Of a DNA stretch of 64,000 nucleotides, positions 16,357 to 25,685 are shown piece by piece. The first letter of the stretch is position 1, and each line of letters starts with the position of its first letter. The stretch lies in NCBI RefSeq assembly GCF_021991835.1, contig NZ_JAHDAU010000001.1, positions 434,001 to 498,000 on the forward strand. Direction: 5' to 3'. This DNA comes from Polaribacter sargassicola (GTDB lineage Bacteria > Bacteroidota > Bacteroidia > Flavobacteriales > Flavobacteriaceae). Made by a program: the position numbers and the translations under genes. Below the pieces are notes generated by a model. It saw nothing but the letters and a program-made list of their open reading frames with translations. It did not search any database and was not told the origin of the DNA.

Positions 16357-16449
16357 AAGAAAACAGTTAGATGTTGAGTTTAAATTAATGACTAAAAACT
16401 ATTTTATGAAAGAAACGGTAAACCGAGAAATTAAAAATAAAAAAGTTAT

Positions 16450-19098
16450 ATGAAAAACAAACTCTTATTTCTATTACTATTTAGTGTTACAACTTTTTGT
16501 TTTTCGCAAAAAGTAACCCTTTCAGGTTCTGTAAAAGACAGTTTACAAACACCAATGCCGTATGCAAATGTAATTGCAAAACCCAAAGATGTTTCTAAAA
16601 ACTTACAATTTGCCATTACAGATAACGAAGGTTATTATAAGTTGTTATTAGAAAAAGGAGATACCATTACTATTAGTATTTCTTATTTAGGGTATAAGCC
16701 TTTAAACTATCAATTTATCGCTTTAAAATCCGCTAAAAAAGATTTTGTTTTACAACAATCTTCAGAACAATTAGATGAAGTAGTTATAGAAATGCCTGTT
16801 ACTGTAAGAGGAGATACAACCACTTATAAAACCGATAAATTTGTAAACGGAACAGAACGCAAATTAAAAGACGTTTTAAAAAAATTACCAGGAGTAGAGG
16901 TTGATAAAAACGGAGGAATTACAGTACAGGGTAAAAAGATTACTCCAGTTTTGGTAGATGGTAAAAAATTTTTTGGCGGTAATTCTAAATTAGCTGTAGA
17001 AAACATACCTGCAAATGCAGTAGGCAATGTACAAGTAATTGACAATTATAACGAAGTTGCTTTTTTAAAAGGACTTACAGATTCTGATGAAACTGCCATG
17101 AATATTCAGTTAAAAGAAGATAGAAAACGTTTTGTTTTTGGTGATATAGAAGCTGGTAAAGGCAATAAAGAGTTTTATAAAACCAGCGCCAATTTATTTT
17201 ATTATTCGCCTAAAACCAATGTTAATTTTATTGGTAACATAAATAATATTGGTGAAAAAACATTTACGTTTAGAGATTATATGAGTTTTTCTGGTGGCGT
17301 AAATGCTATTTTTAGTAGTAATTTTAATTTTAAAGGTGGCGATTTTTCTCAGTTTATGGAAAGTAGAGATTTGCTATCCAGCAAGCAAAAATTTGGCGCA
17401 TTAAATATTACAAAAACGGCAACATCAACTTTAGATATTGCAGGTTATGCTATTTTTTCTAATACAAATACCAGTAGTTTTGTAGAAAACCAAAACGAAT
17501 ATACCACGTTTACAGAACAAAAAACCAACAAAACGGCTACAGATAATTTATTAGGTATTGGTAATTTAAATATAGAATACACACCAAACAATAAAGAAAA
17601 ATGGTATGCAAGAACCCAAGTAAAAAGAACCAATAATACCAACACAAATACAGTTGCCTCTTTAATAAATGCTAATACCAATACCATTGTAACCGATAGA
17701 GATTTAACAGCAACGTACATCAATCAAAATATAGAATGGCACAAAAGACAAAATGATAAACACACCTTTTCTTCGGTTTTTAATTATGTGTTAGATAAAA
17801 GTGATAAAACAAATTATTGGCAAACGCAAGATGCTATTTTACAAGGCTTAATACCTGCAGATGCAGATCAAGATTTGTTAAGAATTCATCAACTAAAAAA
17901 TACCCAAGAACAAAATATAGATGTGGTTTTTAAGCATTTCTGGGAAATTAACAACAGCAATCATATTTACACAACGTTGGGTAATAAATTTTTAAACGAA
18001 GATTTTTTAAGTGATGATTTTCAGACCTTAGATAACGGAACTATAAATAATTTTTCTTCAGATGATTTTGGCAACGATTTAAATTTAAAGCTAAACGATT
18101 TCTTTGTAGGAATGCATTATAAATTTAGAGCAGGAATTTTCACCCTAAAACAAGGTGTTGAATTGCACAATTACAAATGGAATTTAAACAAACAAACTCA
18201 ATTAGAAAACAACAAATGGATTGTTTTACCCGATTTTTTAGCAAAAATTGAGTTTAATAAATCTAAAAAAATCACCATTAATTATAATTTAAAAACCTCT
18301 TTTTCTGATGTAGAAAAACTTGCCAATCGTTTTTATCTACAATCTTATAATTCCGTTTTTAGAGGAAATGAACAGTTAGAAAATAATCTGTATCACGCAG
18401 CGCGTATTTATTACAGCCGTTTTAGTTTGTACAGAGGTTTAATGTTTTTTGCAAATTTTAACTATAGTAAACAGATAAAAGGAGTTAGAAACACCGTAGA
18501 TTTTAATGATGTAAATCAATTTTTAACTGTAAAAATGTTCGACAATCCATCCGAAGATATTAGAGGAAGTATGCATTTAGAAAAAAGTATAAAAAACATA
18601 AAATATAAGTTTGATGTTGGTTTTAACAGCTCAAGTTACATTCAAGAAATAGAAGCTGTTTTACAAACCAATAAAAATAATAATTACAATTACGAAGTTG
18701 GTTTCGAAACTATGTTCGATAATTTCCCTACTATAGAAGTTGGTGTAAGTAGAGATATTGGTAAATTTATATCTAGCAATTCTACCTCTAAATTTATTAC
18801 TACAGAGCCTTTTGTAACCGTAGATTATGATTTTTTAAAAGGTTTTATTTTCAATTTCGATTATAAACGCAGCAATTATCAGAATAAAACATTGAATCAA
18901 AAAAATGTGTACGAAATTGCAAATACAACACTTTCTTATAAGAATGAAGATTCTGCATGGTCTTACAAAATAAGTGTTCAAAATTTATTTGATGCACAAT
19001 TTAAACAAAGCAATAGTTTTTCCGATTATTTAATATCAGACCGTAAAACTTTTATTTTACCAAGAATTGTAATGTTTAGTATTGGGTATAATTTGTAA
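16450..19098 (+). CDS. TonB-dependent-receptor-like outer-membrane beta-barrel protein
   Basis: An 882-residue exported protein (signal peptide MKNKLLFLLLFSVTTFCFSQ). Residues about 25-105 form a carboxypeptidase-regulatory-like domain (VTLSGSVKDSLQTPMPYANV). A plug-like domain follows (KLPGVEVDKNGGITVQGKK, then PVLVDGKKFFGG, about 140-240). The rest, to the end at ISDRKTFILPRIVMFSIGYNL, is an outer-membrane barrel of the OMP_b-brl_3 type. It closes the cassette island, 160 bases after the last GLPGLI gene. Such receptors commonly sit beside GLPGLI genes, so a joint role at the cell surface is likely (inference). No TonB box was identified with confidence. Confidence 0.85.
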   Translation: MKNKLLFLLLFSVTTFCFSQKVTLSGSVKDSLQTPMPYANVIAKPKDVSKNLQFAITDNEGYYKLLLEKGDTITISISYLGYKPLNYQFIALKSAKKDFVLQQSSEQLDEVVIEMPVTVRGDTTTYKTDKFVNGTERKLKDVLKKLPGVEVDKNGGITVQGKKITPVLVDGKKFFGGNSKLAVENIPANAVGNVQVIDNYNEVAFLKGLTDSDETAMNIQLKEDRKRFVFGDIEAGKGNKEFYKTSANLFYYSPKTNVNFIGNINNIGEKTFTFRDYMSFSGGVNAIFSSNFNFKGGDFSQFMESRDLLSSKQKFGALNITKTATSTLDIAGYAIFSNTNTSSFVENQNEYTTFTEQKTNKTATDNLLGIGNLNIEYTPNNKEKWYARTQVKRTNNTNTNTVASLINANTNTIVTDRDLTATYINQNIEWHKRQNDKHTFSSVFNYVLDKSDKTNYWQTQDAILQGLIPADADQDLLRIHQLKNTQEQNIDVVFKHFWEINNSNHIYTTLGNKFLNEDFLSDDFQTLDNGTINNFSSDDFGNDLNLKLNDFFVGMHYKFRAGIFTLKQGVELHNYKWNLNKQTQLENNKWIVLPDFLAKIEFNKSKKITINYNLKTSFSDVEKLANRFYLQSYNSVFRGNEQLENNLYHAARIYYSRFSLYRGLMFFANFNYSKQIKGVRNTVDFNDVNQFLTVKMFDNPSEDIRGSMHLEKSIKNIKYKFDVGFNSSSYIQEIEAVLQTNKNNNYNYEVGFETMFDNFPTIEVGVSRDIGKFISSNSTSKFITTEPFVTVDYDFLKGFIFNFDYKRSNYQNKTLNQKNVYEIANTTLSYKNEDSAWSYKISVQNLFDAQFKQSNSFSDYLISDRKTFILPRIVMFSIGYNL

Positions 19099-19113
19099 TT
19101 TTTTTGCACAATT

Positions 19114-19207
19114 TTGTCATTTCGACTTTTTAGGAGAAATTTCAAAATGCTTTTTAGTTTTTTAGTTATCCTTTTGATGAGATTTCTCCACAAGGTAGAA
19201 ATGACAA
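19114..19207. repeat. intergenic palindromic element (MITE-like)
   Basis: The ends TTGTCATTTCGAC (19114-19126) and GTAGAAATGACAA (19195-19207) are imperfect inverted repeats. A second inner pair, AGGAGAAAT and GATTTCTCC, lies within. Elements of this look are frequent in intergenic DNA of flavobacteria. It lies between convergent genes. Confidence 0.65.
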
Positions 19208-19330
19208 GTTGGGTGTTTTTGTGCGTATATTTTTGGCTACGTTCAGTTTTATCATTTCTGATTGGAGAGATAAATTAGATAATATTTATTTTTATGTTAT
19301 CAACAAATAATTTTTACAAACACGCTAACT

Positions 19331-19347
19331 CCTTCCCTTAGGGAAGG
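19331..19347. terminator. GC-rich hairpin between convergent genes
   Basis: CCTTCCCTTAGGGAAGG is a near-perfect palindrome, the strongest hairpin in the interval between the outer-membrane gene and the RNase H gene. It could end transcription in both directions. Confidence 0.5.
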
Positions 19348-19365
19348 TTGGGATGGGCTTGTATT

Positions 19366-20001
19366 TTACTTTCGTCCAAAATCTGCAGGAATTTCTCCCC
19401 AAGCTTTGGTTTCCCATTTTAAAATAGGATTTTTATAGGTGTTTTCTTTTAGCCATTTTTCGGCTCTTTTTATCAATTCTAATAAATCTTTATTAGTAGC
19501 ATCAAAATGTAAATTAGTTTTACATTTTTTTTGTTTTATCCAACTCATGGCTATTCTAGAATCAGAATAAATAGGGATATTTTCTTTGTTTTTACTTTTT
19601 AGTAGAGCAATACCGTGTACTAAAGCTAAAAACTCACCAATATTATTTGTCCCTTTTTGGTAAGGTCCTTTTCTAAAAATTTCTTTTTTACTGTGTGTAA
19701 AAACACCTCTGTATTCCATTTTACCAGGATTACCAGCACAAGCAGCATCTACAGAAATACTTTCTAAAATAGGTTTGCCAAACTTTTCTTTTTCTGATGA
19801 TGACAATGTTGGTTTTTTGGTATTTTTACCTTTATAATCATCATATTTCCCTTCAGATGCTTTTTCGGCTTCGTCTAAGCTAGCAAAAGATTTATATTGA
19901 GCTCCTTCAAAACCATCTATTTGAGCTTTACAGACTTTCCAAGAAGTAAAAACTCCTTTTTTACGTCCGTTCCAAACAACATAAAACTTTTTTTTACTCA
20001 T
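19366..20001 (-). CDS. rnhA: ribonuclease HI with N-terminal viroplasmin-like domain
   Basis: A 211-residue enzyme that cuts RNA in RNA-DNA hybrids. Residues 1-50 (KKFYVVWNGRKKGVFTSW, then GAQYKSFASLDEAEKA) form the small hybrid-binding domain also found in eukaryotic RNase H1. The catalytic domain follows, with acidic residues in SVDAACAGNPG, NIGEFLALVHG and IYSDSRIAMSWI; a late acidic residue in DFGRK-like C-terminus is not clear. Its start overlaps the end of purN by 8 bases, so the two form an operon read leftwards. The symbol is by family and may differ in other annotations. Confidence 0.88.
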   Translation of the reverse strand: MSKKKFYVVWNGRKKGVFTSWKVCKAQIDGFEGAQYKSFASLDEAEKASEGKYDDYKGKNTKKPTLSSSEKEKFGKPILESISVDAACAGNPGKMEYRGVFTHSKKEIFRKGPYQKGTNNIGEFLALVHGIALLKSKNKENIPIYSDSRIAMSWIKQKKCKTNLHFDATNKDLLELIKRAEKWLKENTYKNPILKWETKAWGEIPADFGRK

Positions 20002-20566
20002 TTATTTCTAAAATTACATCTTCAATAACTCTAGGAAAGTATTGTTGTTCTAAAATATGAATTTTTTCTGCAATTTTTTCTGGAGAATCTTCTTCATTTA
20101 AAGCAGTTTTTGCCTGAAAAATGATGGCACCCTCATCATAATTAGCATTTACGTAGTGAATTGTAATGCCTGTTTCTGTTTCTTTATTCTCTTTTACTGC
20201 TTTATGAACATTCATTCCGTACATTCCTTTTCCTCCATATTTTGGTAACAAAGCCGGATGTATATTAATGATTTTATTAGGAAAAGCATCAATAATTTTT
20301 TCAGGAATTTTCCATAAAAAGCCAGCTAAAACAATAAAATCTGCTTGTTCTTTTAAAAAGTTTAAAACAGTGTCTTCTTTAAAAAAATCATCTTTTTTAA
20401 AGTGTAAACTATTGGTATTTAGCTTTTTGCATCTGTCAAAAACTTTGGCATGCTCATTGTTACACAATACATTAGTAACCTTAGCAGTTTTAGTGTGATT
20501 AAAAAACTTAATAATATTTTCTGCGTTCGTACCAGAACCAGAAGCAAAAACAATAATACGCTTCAT
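19994..20566 (-). CDS. purN: phosphoribosylglycinamide formyltransferase
   Basis: A 190-residue enzyme of purine synthesis that transfers a formyl group from 10-formyl-THF to GAR. The start at 20566 gives the canonical MKRIIVFASGSGTNAENII; a start 21 bases upstream adds only MYSRLLD and is rejected. The active-site region NIHPALLPKYGG (Asn and His) and the DEGAIIFQ Asp loop are present. Length matches the single-domain bacterial enzyme. It is divergent from acpP. Confidence 0.93.
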   Translation of the reverse strand: MKRIIVFASGSGTNAENIIKFFNHTKTAKVTNVLCNNEHAKVFDRCKKLNTNSLHFKKDDFFKEDTVLNFLKEQADFIVLAGFLWKIPEKIIDAFPNKIINIHPALLPKYGGKGMYGMNVHKAVKENKETETGITIHYVNANYDEGAIIFQAKTALNEEDSPEKIAEKIHILEQQYFPRVIEDVILEINE

Positions 20567-20698
20567 ATCTAACAATCTAGAGTACAAAAAAAAGAATAAT
20601 TATTAACAATTTGATTATTTTTAAAGGAAGAATAAATTTTTTCTTTACTTTTAGTAATCATTTTTTGGACAAAAATTAGTTTTAATTGTTAAGATTCG

Positions 20699-20706
20699 TA
20701 TTTTTG
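20699..20706 (+). promoter_or_regulatory. -7 element of the acpP promoter
   Basis: TATTTTTG matches TAnnTTTG exactly and lies 30 bases before the acpP start. No good TTG at -33 was found. Confidence 0.55.
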
Positions 20707-20736
20707 CCCAGATTTAAATTTTAAAAAACAGAAATT

Positions 20737-20973
20737 ATGTCAGATATTGCATCTAGAGTAAAAGCTATTATCGTTGATAAATTAGGAGTAGACGATAATG
20801 AAGTAACAACTGAAGCTAGCTTCACAAATGATTTAGGAGCAGATTCTTTGGATACTGTTGAGTTAATTATGGAATTCGAAAAAGAATTCGATATTCAAAT
20901 TCCAGATGATCAAGCTGAAAACATCGGTACAGTAGGTCAAGCAGTTAGCTATATAGAAGAAGCAAAAAAGTAA
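20737..20973 (+). CDS. acpP: acyl carrier protein
   Basis: A 78-residue, very acidic protein. Ser37 in [10 protein letters not shown] is the phosphopantetheine attachment site. It shuttles growing acyl chains in fatty acid synthesis. It is immediately followed by fabF (7-base gap) and rnc, the usual order in many bacteria. Confidence 0.98.
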   Translation: MSDIASRVKAIIVDKLGVDDNEVTTEASFTNDLGADSLDTVELIMEFEKEFDIQIPDDQAENIGTVGQAVSYIEEAKK

Positions 20974-20980
20974 TATTTAT

Positions 20981-22234
20981 ATGCAGTTAAAACGAGTTGT
21001 AGTCACTGGACTTGGCGCATTAACGCCAATTGGTAATAATATTGAAGAATATTGGAAAGCTTTAGTTAACGGAGTTAGCGGGGCAGCACCTATAGAATGT
21101 TTTGATGCTGCCAAGTTCAAAACTCGTTTTGCATGTGAATTAAAGAACTTCAAGGTCAATGATTTTATTGACAGAAAAGAAGCTCGAAGAATGGATAGGT
21201 TTACGCAGTATGCAATAGTTGCTTCTGATGAGGCAATTGCAGACTCTAATTTAGACCTAGAAAAAATTAACAAATTACGAGTTGGTGTAATTTGGGGAGC
21301 TGGTATTGGAGGTTTAGAAACTTTTCAAAACGAAGCTATGAATTTTGGTGCCGGAGATGGTACACCAAGATTTAACCCATTCTTTATTCCAAAAATGATT
21401 GCAGATATTGCTCCAGGACACATTTCTATTAAAAATGGATTTATGGGGCCAAATTATACTACAGTTTCTGCATGTGCATCTTCTGCTAACGCAATGATAG
21501 ATGCCTTAAACTACATTCGTTTAGGTACTTGTGATGTTATTGTAACAGGTGGTTCTGAAGCTGCTGTTACAGAAGCAGGTGTTGGTGGTTTTAACGCAAT
21601 GAAAGCTTTATCTGAAAGAAATGATAGCGCTGCAACAGCCTCTAGACCTTTTGATGCACAACGTGATGGTTTTGTGTTAGGAGAAGGAGCAGGTGCAATT
21701 GTTCTTGAAGAATATGAACATGCAAAAGCCAGAGGAGCAAAAATTTATGCAGAAGTTATTGGAGGCGGTATGTCTTCTGATGCTTACCATATGACAGCGC
21801 CTCACCCAGAAGGAATAGGTGTTATTGCGGTAATGAAAAATTGTTTAGAAAATGCAGGTATCAATCCAGAAGATGTAGATCATATTAATACACACGGTAC
21901 ATCTACACCTTTAGGAGATGTTGCAGAATTAAAAGCAATTTCAGAAGTTTTTGGTGATCATGCCAAAAACATCAATATTAATTCTACAAAATCTATGACA
22001 GGTCATTTGTTAGGAGCTGCAGGAGCTATAGAGTCTATTGCTTCTATTCTAGCAATGCAACATGGTATTGTTCCGCCAACAATTAATCATGAAAATATAG
22101 ATGAAAACATTAACCCAGAGTTAAACTTAACTTTAAATAAACCTCAAAAAAGAGATATTAAAGTAGCTATGAGTAATACTTTTGGTTTTGGAGGGCATAA
22201 TGCTTGTGTTGCATTTAAAAAATTAGATGATTAA
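20981..22234 (+). CDS. fabF: 3-oxoacyl-ACP synthase II
   Basis: A 417-residue condensing enzyme that elongates acyl-ACP with malonyl-ACP. The catalytic triad is visible: Cys165 in VSACASSA, His305 in INTHGTSTPLGD and His342 in MTGHLLGAAG. The C-terminal glycine-rich NTFGFGGHNA is normal. It lies between acpP and rnc with gaps of 6-7 bases, so the three are one operon. Confidence 0.97.
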   Translation: MQLKRVVVTGLGALTPIGNNIEEYWKALVNGVSGAAPIECFDAAKFKTRFACELKNFKVNDFIDRKEARRMDRFTQYAIVASDEAIADSNLDLEKINKLRVGVIWGAGIGGLETFQNEAMNFGAGDGTPRFNPFFIPKMIADIAPGHISIKNGFMGPNYTTVSACASSANAMIDALNYIRLGTCDVIVTGGSEAAVTEAGVGGFNAMKALSERNDSAATASRPFDAQRDGFVLGEGAGAIVLEEYEHAKARGAKIYAEVIGGGMSSDAYHMTAPHPEGIGVIAVMKNCLENAGINPEDVDHINTHGTSTPLGDVAELKAISEVFGDHAKNININSTKSMTGHLLGAAGAIESIASILAMQHGIVPPTINHENIDENINPELNLTLNKPQKRDIKVAMSNTFGFGGHNACVAFKKLDD

Positions 22235-22240
22235 TAGTAT

Positions 22241-22972
22241 ATGAGTTTTATTCGTAAAATAGTTAAACCTCATAATGAAGAGGATAAACAATTATATAAC
22301 GAATTAAAAACATTACTTAGCTTTTCTCCTAGAAAAATTCATAAATACAAAAAAGCATTTACACACAGATCTGTGCAAATGTTAGATGAAAAGGGAATGC
22401 CTATTAATTATGAAAGGCTAGAATTTTTAGGAGATTCTATTTTAGGTTCTGTAATTGCAGCATATTTATACAAAAAAGTACCAGAAGGTACCGAGGGTTA
22501 TTTAACCCAAATGCGATCTAAAATTGTTAGTAGAGAACATTTAAATGAGCTTGGTAAAGACCTAGATTTAATTCGTTTTGTTAAGAGTAATATAGATCAA
22601 GCAAATGTTGGCGATAATATTCACGGAAATATTTTTGAAGCTTTAATTGGCGCTATATATTTAGATAGAGGCTATAATTACTGTCAAAAGTTTATTTACG
22701 AAAAAGTAGTTATGCCTTATGTAGATATTGCTAAGCTAGAAGGTAAAATTACCAGTTACAAAGGATTGATTATAGAATGGTGTCAAAAAAGTAAAAAGAA
22801 ATATAGTTTTGATACTTATGAAGATACTGGTAACGAGCCAATAAAGCATTTTAGTGTAAAAATTAGCATAGATGGAGAGCAAATAGCCAAAGGAAGAGCT
22901 ACATCTAAGAAAAAAGCAGAAGAGCAAGCTTCTAAAAGAGTTTATTTTGCATTTCAAAATCAAATTAATTAA
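22241..22972 (+). CDS. rnc: ribonuclease III
   Basis: A 243-residue double-strand-specific endoribonuclease used in rRNA processing and RNA decay. The signature ERLEFLGDSILGSVI lies near residue 60 and the second catalytic acidic patch in GNIFEALIGAIYLDRG near 130. A double-stranded RNA-binding domain fills residues about 170-240 (YKGLIIEWCQKSKKKYSF to GRATSKKKAEEQAS). Third gene of acpP-fabF-rnc. Confidence 0.95.
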   Translation: MSFIRKIVKPHNEEDKQLYNELKTLLSFSPRKIHKYKKAFTHRSVQMLDEKGMPINYERLEFLGDSILGSVIAAYLYKKVPEGTEGYLTQMRSKIVSREHLNELGKDLDLIRFVKSNIDQANVGDNIHGNIFEALIGAIYLDRGYNYCQKFIYEKVVMPYVDIAKLEGKITSYKGLIIEWCQKSKKKYSFDTYEDTGNEPIKHFSVKISIDGEQIAKGRATSKKKAEEQASKRVYFAFQNQIN

Positions 22973-23069
22973 TTTGAAATAACGATAACGTTTTCGTTAA
23001 ATTAACACAAAAACAACAAACTATTTAGTAAATTAGCTAACTCATAAGAACTATTATTAGTTATAAATT

Positions 23070-23540
23070 ATGCAGGTTTATGCTTTGGATATAAAGGATT
23101 TATGTGAAGATGAATATTCTTTAATAGGCATCCATTCTACATTAGAAGACTACAAATTAGCATATTTACTTAATAAAACTTTAGATACACGCTTTTGTAA
23201 ATCAGAAAAAGATTTAGAGTTTGTAAAAGAGAAAGATAAAATTACGTATTCTTTATTTAATTATGAGAACGCAACGTACGATTTAGAGTACTTTTTAATA
23301 TCTAACAGTTTTATTAGTAAAAACCAAGCAATATCAAAAAATTTATTACTAAATTCAGAAACAAAAATTCACTTAATTCCAGAAAAGAAAAAAGTAGATT
23401 TTTTTTTAAAAATTAGTGGAGATTTAGAGTATGAATTTGTGATGAAAACAATAAATAAAATTAAAAATATTGATTATGTAATTACAGCATATTCAATAGA
23501 TAAAAATACATTAAAATCTAAAGACTTTTTAATATTTTAA
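23070..23540 (+). CDS. IPExxxVDY family protein
   Basis: A 156-residue cytoplasmic protein of a family confined to Bacteroidota, named after its motif, here IPEKKKVDF at about residues 103-111. The rest is predicted mixed alpha/beta with no recognised catalytic residues. Its stop codon is 2 bases before pyk, so it is cotranscribed with pyruvate kinase, the usual arrangement in flavobacteria. Function unknown. Confidence 0.85.
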   Translation: MQVYALDIKDLCEDEYSLIGIHSTLEDYKLAYLLNKTLDTRFCKSEKDLEFVKEKDKITYSLFNYENATYDLEYFLISNSFISKNQAISKNLLLNSETKIHLIPEKKKVDFFLKISGDLEYEFVMKTINKIKNIDYVITAYSIDKNTLKSKDFLIF

Positions 23541-23542
23541 AC

Positions 23543-24970
23543 ATGACTGACTACAAAAAAACAAAAATAGTTGCAACCTTAGGTCCTGCAATAGATACCA
23601 AAGAAAAGATGAAAGACTTAGCCGTAGCAGGTGTTAATGTCTTTAGAATTAATTTTTCTCATGCAGATTACGATGTTGTTAAAACAAACGTACAAAGAAT
23701 AAGAGAAATTAATGAAGAACAAGGTTTTAATGTTGCAATTTTAGCCGACTTACAGGGTCCAAAATTACGTGTTGGAGTTATGGAAGAAGATGTAATTTTA
23801 AAAGATGGCGACAAATTTATATTTACAACAGAAAAATGTATAGGTACTAAAGAAAAAGCATTTATGACTTACCAACGTTTTCCTAAAGACGTAAAAGCAG
23901 GAGAACATATTATGGTAGATGACGGTAAATTGTTATTTGAAGTACTATCTACAGATAAAGACAAAGAAGTAGTTGTTAAAGTAATTGTTGGTGGACCTTT
24001 AAAGTCTAAAAAAGGTGTAAACTTACCTAATACAGCAATATCTTTACCAGCATTAACAGAAAAAGATAAAGAAGATGCTGTTTTTGCTTTAAGCTTAGAT
24101 GTAGATTGGATAGCACTTTCTTTTGTGAGAACACCAGAAGACTTAAGAATGTTAAGAGATTTAATTGATGAACATTCAGAATATAGAGTACCTGTTATTG
24201 CTAAAATAGAAAAACCAGAAGCAGTTGCTAATATTGATACTTTAATTCCTTATTGTGACGGATTAATGGTTGCTCGTGGAGATTTAGGAGTAGAAATACC
24301 AATGCAAGATGTTCCTTTAATTCAGAAAAAATTAGTAAGACGTGCAAAGAAAGCAAGAATACCTGTAATTATTGCAACGCAAATGATGGAAACAATGATT
24401 GACAATTCTGTACCAACTAGAGCAGAAGTAAATGATGTTGCTAATTCTATTATGGATGGTGCAGATGCAGTAATGCTTTCTGGAGAAACATCTGTTGGTA
24501 AACACCCATTAAGAGTAATTAAAAAAATGGCAGAAATTATTGGGGCTGTAGAAAACTCTAGAATGATTAAAGTACCACATGAAGCACCGCATATTAGAAC
24601 AAATAGATTTATAACAAAATCAGTTTGTCATCATGCAGCTTTAATGGCTAATAATATAGATGCAAGAGCAATTTCTACATTTACTAGAAGTGGTTATACG
24701 GCATTTCAAATTTCAGCATGGAGACCACAAGCAAAAATATTAGCATTTTCACCAGAAAAAAGAATTTTAGGAAAACTAAACTTACTATGGGGTGTTAAAG
24801 CTTTTTATTATGATAAGCAACTAAGTACGGATGATACAGTTGTAGAAATAAATAAAATAACAAAAGAAAAAGGTTTTGTTAAAGAAGGAGATTTAATGAT
24901 AAATTTAACTTCTATGCCAGTAGAGGCACAAGGTATGGTTAATACTTTAAGAGTTTCTGCAATAGATTAA
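23543..24970 (+). CDS. pyk: pyruvate kinase
   Basis: A 475-residue glycolytic enzyme that converts phosphoenolpyruvate and ADP to pyruvate and ATP. Seen in order: the N-terminal KIVATLGPA and VNVFRINFSHAD, the B domain, the active-site lysine region PVIAKIEKPEAV, metal/phosphate site MVARGDLGVEIP, IIATQMMETMI and the MDGADAVMLSGETSVG block. The C-terminal domain is complete. It follows the IPExxxVDY gene and ends in a clear terminator. Confidence 0.97.
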   Translation: MTDYKKTKIVATLGPAIDTKEKMKDLAVAGVNVFRINFSHADYDVVKTNVQRIREINEEQGFNVAILADLQGPKLRVGVMEEDVILKDGDKFIFTTEKCIGTKEKAFMTYQRFPKDVKAGEHIMVDDGKLLFEVLSTDKDKEVVVKVIVGGPLKSKKGVNLPNTAISLPALTEKDKEDAVFALSLDVDWIALSFVRTPEDLRMLRDLIDEHSEYRVPVIAKIEKPEAVANIDTLIPYCDGLMVARGDLGVEIPMQDVPLIQKKLVRRAKKARIPVIIATQMMETMIDNSVPTRAEVNDVANSIMDGADAVMLSGETSVGKHPLRVIKKMAEIIGAVENSRMIKVPHEAPHIRTNRFITKSVCHHAALMANNIDARAISTFTRSGYTAFQISAWRPQAKILAFSPEKRILGKLNLLWGVKAFYYDKQLSTDDTVVEINKITKEKGFVKEGDLMINLTSMPVEAQGMVNTLRVSAID

Positions 24971-24993
24971 AAAATCTTACACACTATATTAAC

Positions 24994-25025
24994 AAGAGAC
25001 TATCTTTTAGATAGTCTCTTTTTTT
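24994..25025 (+). terminator. terminator of pyk
   Basis: AAGAGACTATC (24994-25004) and GATAGTCTCTT (25010-25020) form an 11-bp stem with a five-base loop, followed by a run of T. Confidence 0.9.
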
Positions 25026-25215
25026 GACCCTATAATTTTAGAATAGAAAATTTTTAAAAAAACACTATTTATTAATATGGCAATATATGTCAGTTATAAT
25101 TTTTTTTATGATATGTATTGGTTTGTTTATGTATAAACTTAAAAAAAACTTAACATAAATATTGTAAATAAGATAATTATAAGTAAATTTAAAAGCAACT
25201 AAAAATATATTAATT

Positions 25216-25680
25216 ATGGGGATTATAAACTTTCAAGGTAAACGAGATGTAAGTCAAACAAAAGAAGAATCACAAATTTTAGTTTCTGATTATATGTCAA
25301 AAAAATTGATAACTTTTAGAGCAGAAGATTCTTTAGATTATGTAATTGCACAGTTAATTACAAATAAAATTTCTGGAGGACCTGTTGTTAATGATAAAAA
25401 CGAACTAATTGGTATTATTTCTGAAACAGATTGTATAAAACATATATCTGAAAGTAAATATTATAATATGCCTTCTGATGTTAATAATACTGTAGGAAAG
25501 TATATGGTTACAGATGTAGATACAATTGATAAAAACATGAATATTTTTGATGCTGCTTTTAAGTTTATTAGTTCGCATAGAAGAAGGTTTCCTGTTGTAG
25601 AAAAAGGAAAGTTAATAGGACAAATTAGCCAAAAAGATGTACTTAAAGCAGCAATTAGTATAAAAGGAACAACGTGGTAG
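25216..25680 (+). CDS. CBS-pair domain protein
   Basis: A 154-residue protein made almost entirely of two CBS domains: residues about 25-80 (SDYMSKKLITFRAEDSLDYV, then GGPVVNDKNELIGIISETD) and about 92-148 (KYMVTDVDTIDKNMNIF, then RRFPVVEKGKLIGQISQKD). Such pairs bind adenosine nucleotides and act as energy-state sensors for a partner protein, which is not identifiable here. It is monocistronic, preceded by about 190 bases that hold only a doubtful 23-codon hydrophobic frame (25087-25158). Confidence 0.88.
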   Translation: MGIINFQGKRDVSQTKEESQILVSDYMSKKLITFRAEDSLDYVIAQLITNKISGGPVVNDKNELIGIISETDCIKHISESKYYNMPSDVNNTVGKYMVTDVDTIDKNMNIFDAAFKFISSHRRRFPVVEKGKLIGQISQKDVLKAAISIKGTTW

Positions 25681-25685
25681 TTTTA

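Noticed and set aside
17445..17723. 92-codon antisense frame in the outer-membrane receptor gene
   Set aside because: Val/Leu-rich shadow of an Asn/Thr-rich stretch of the barrel.
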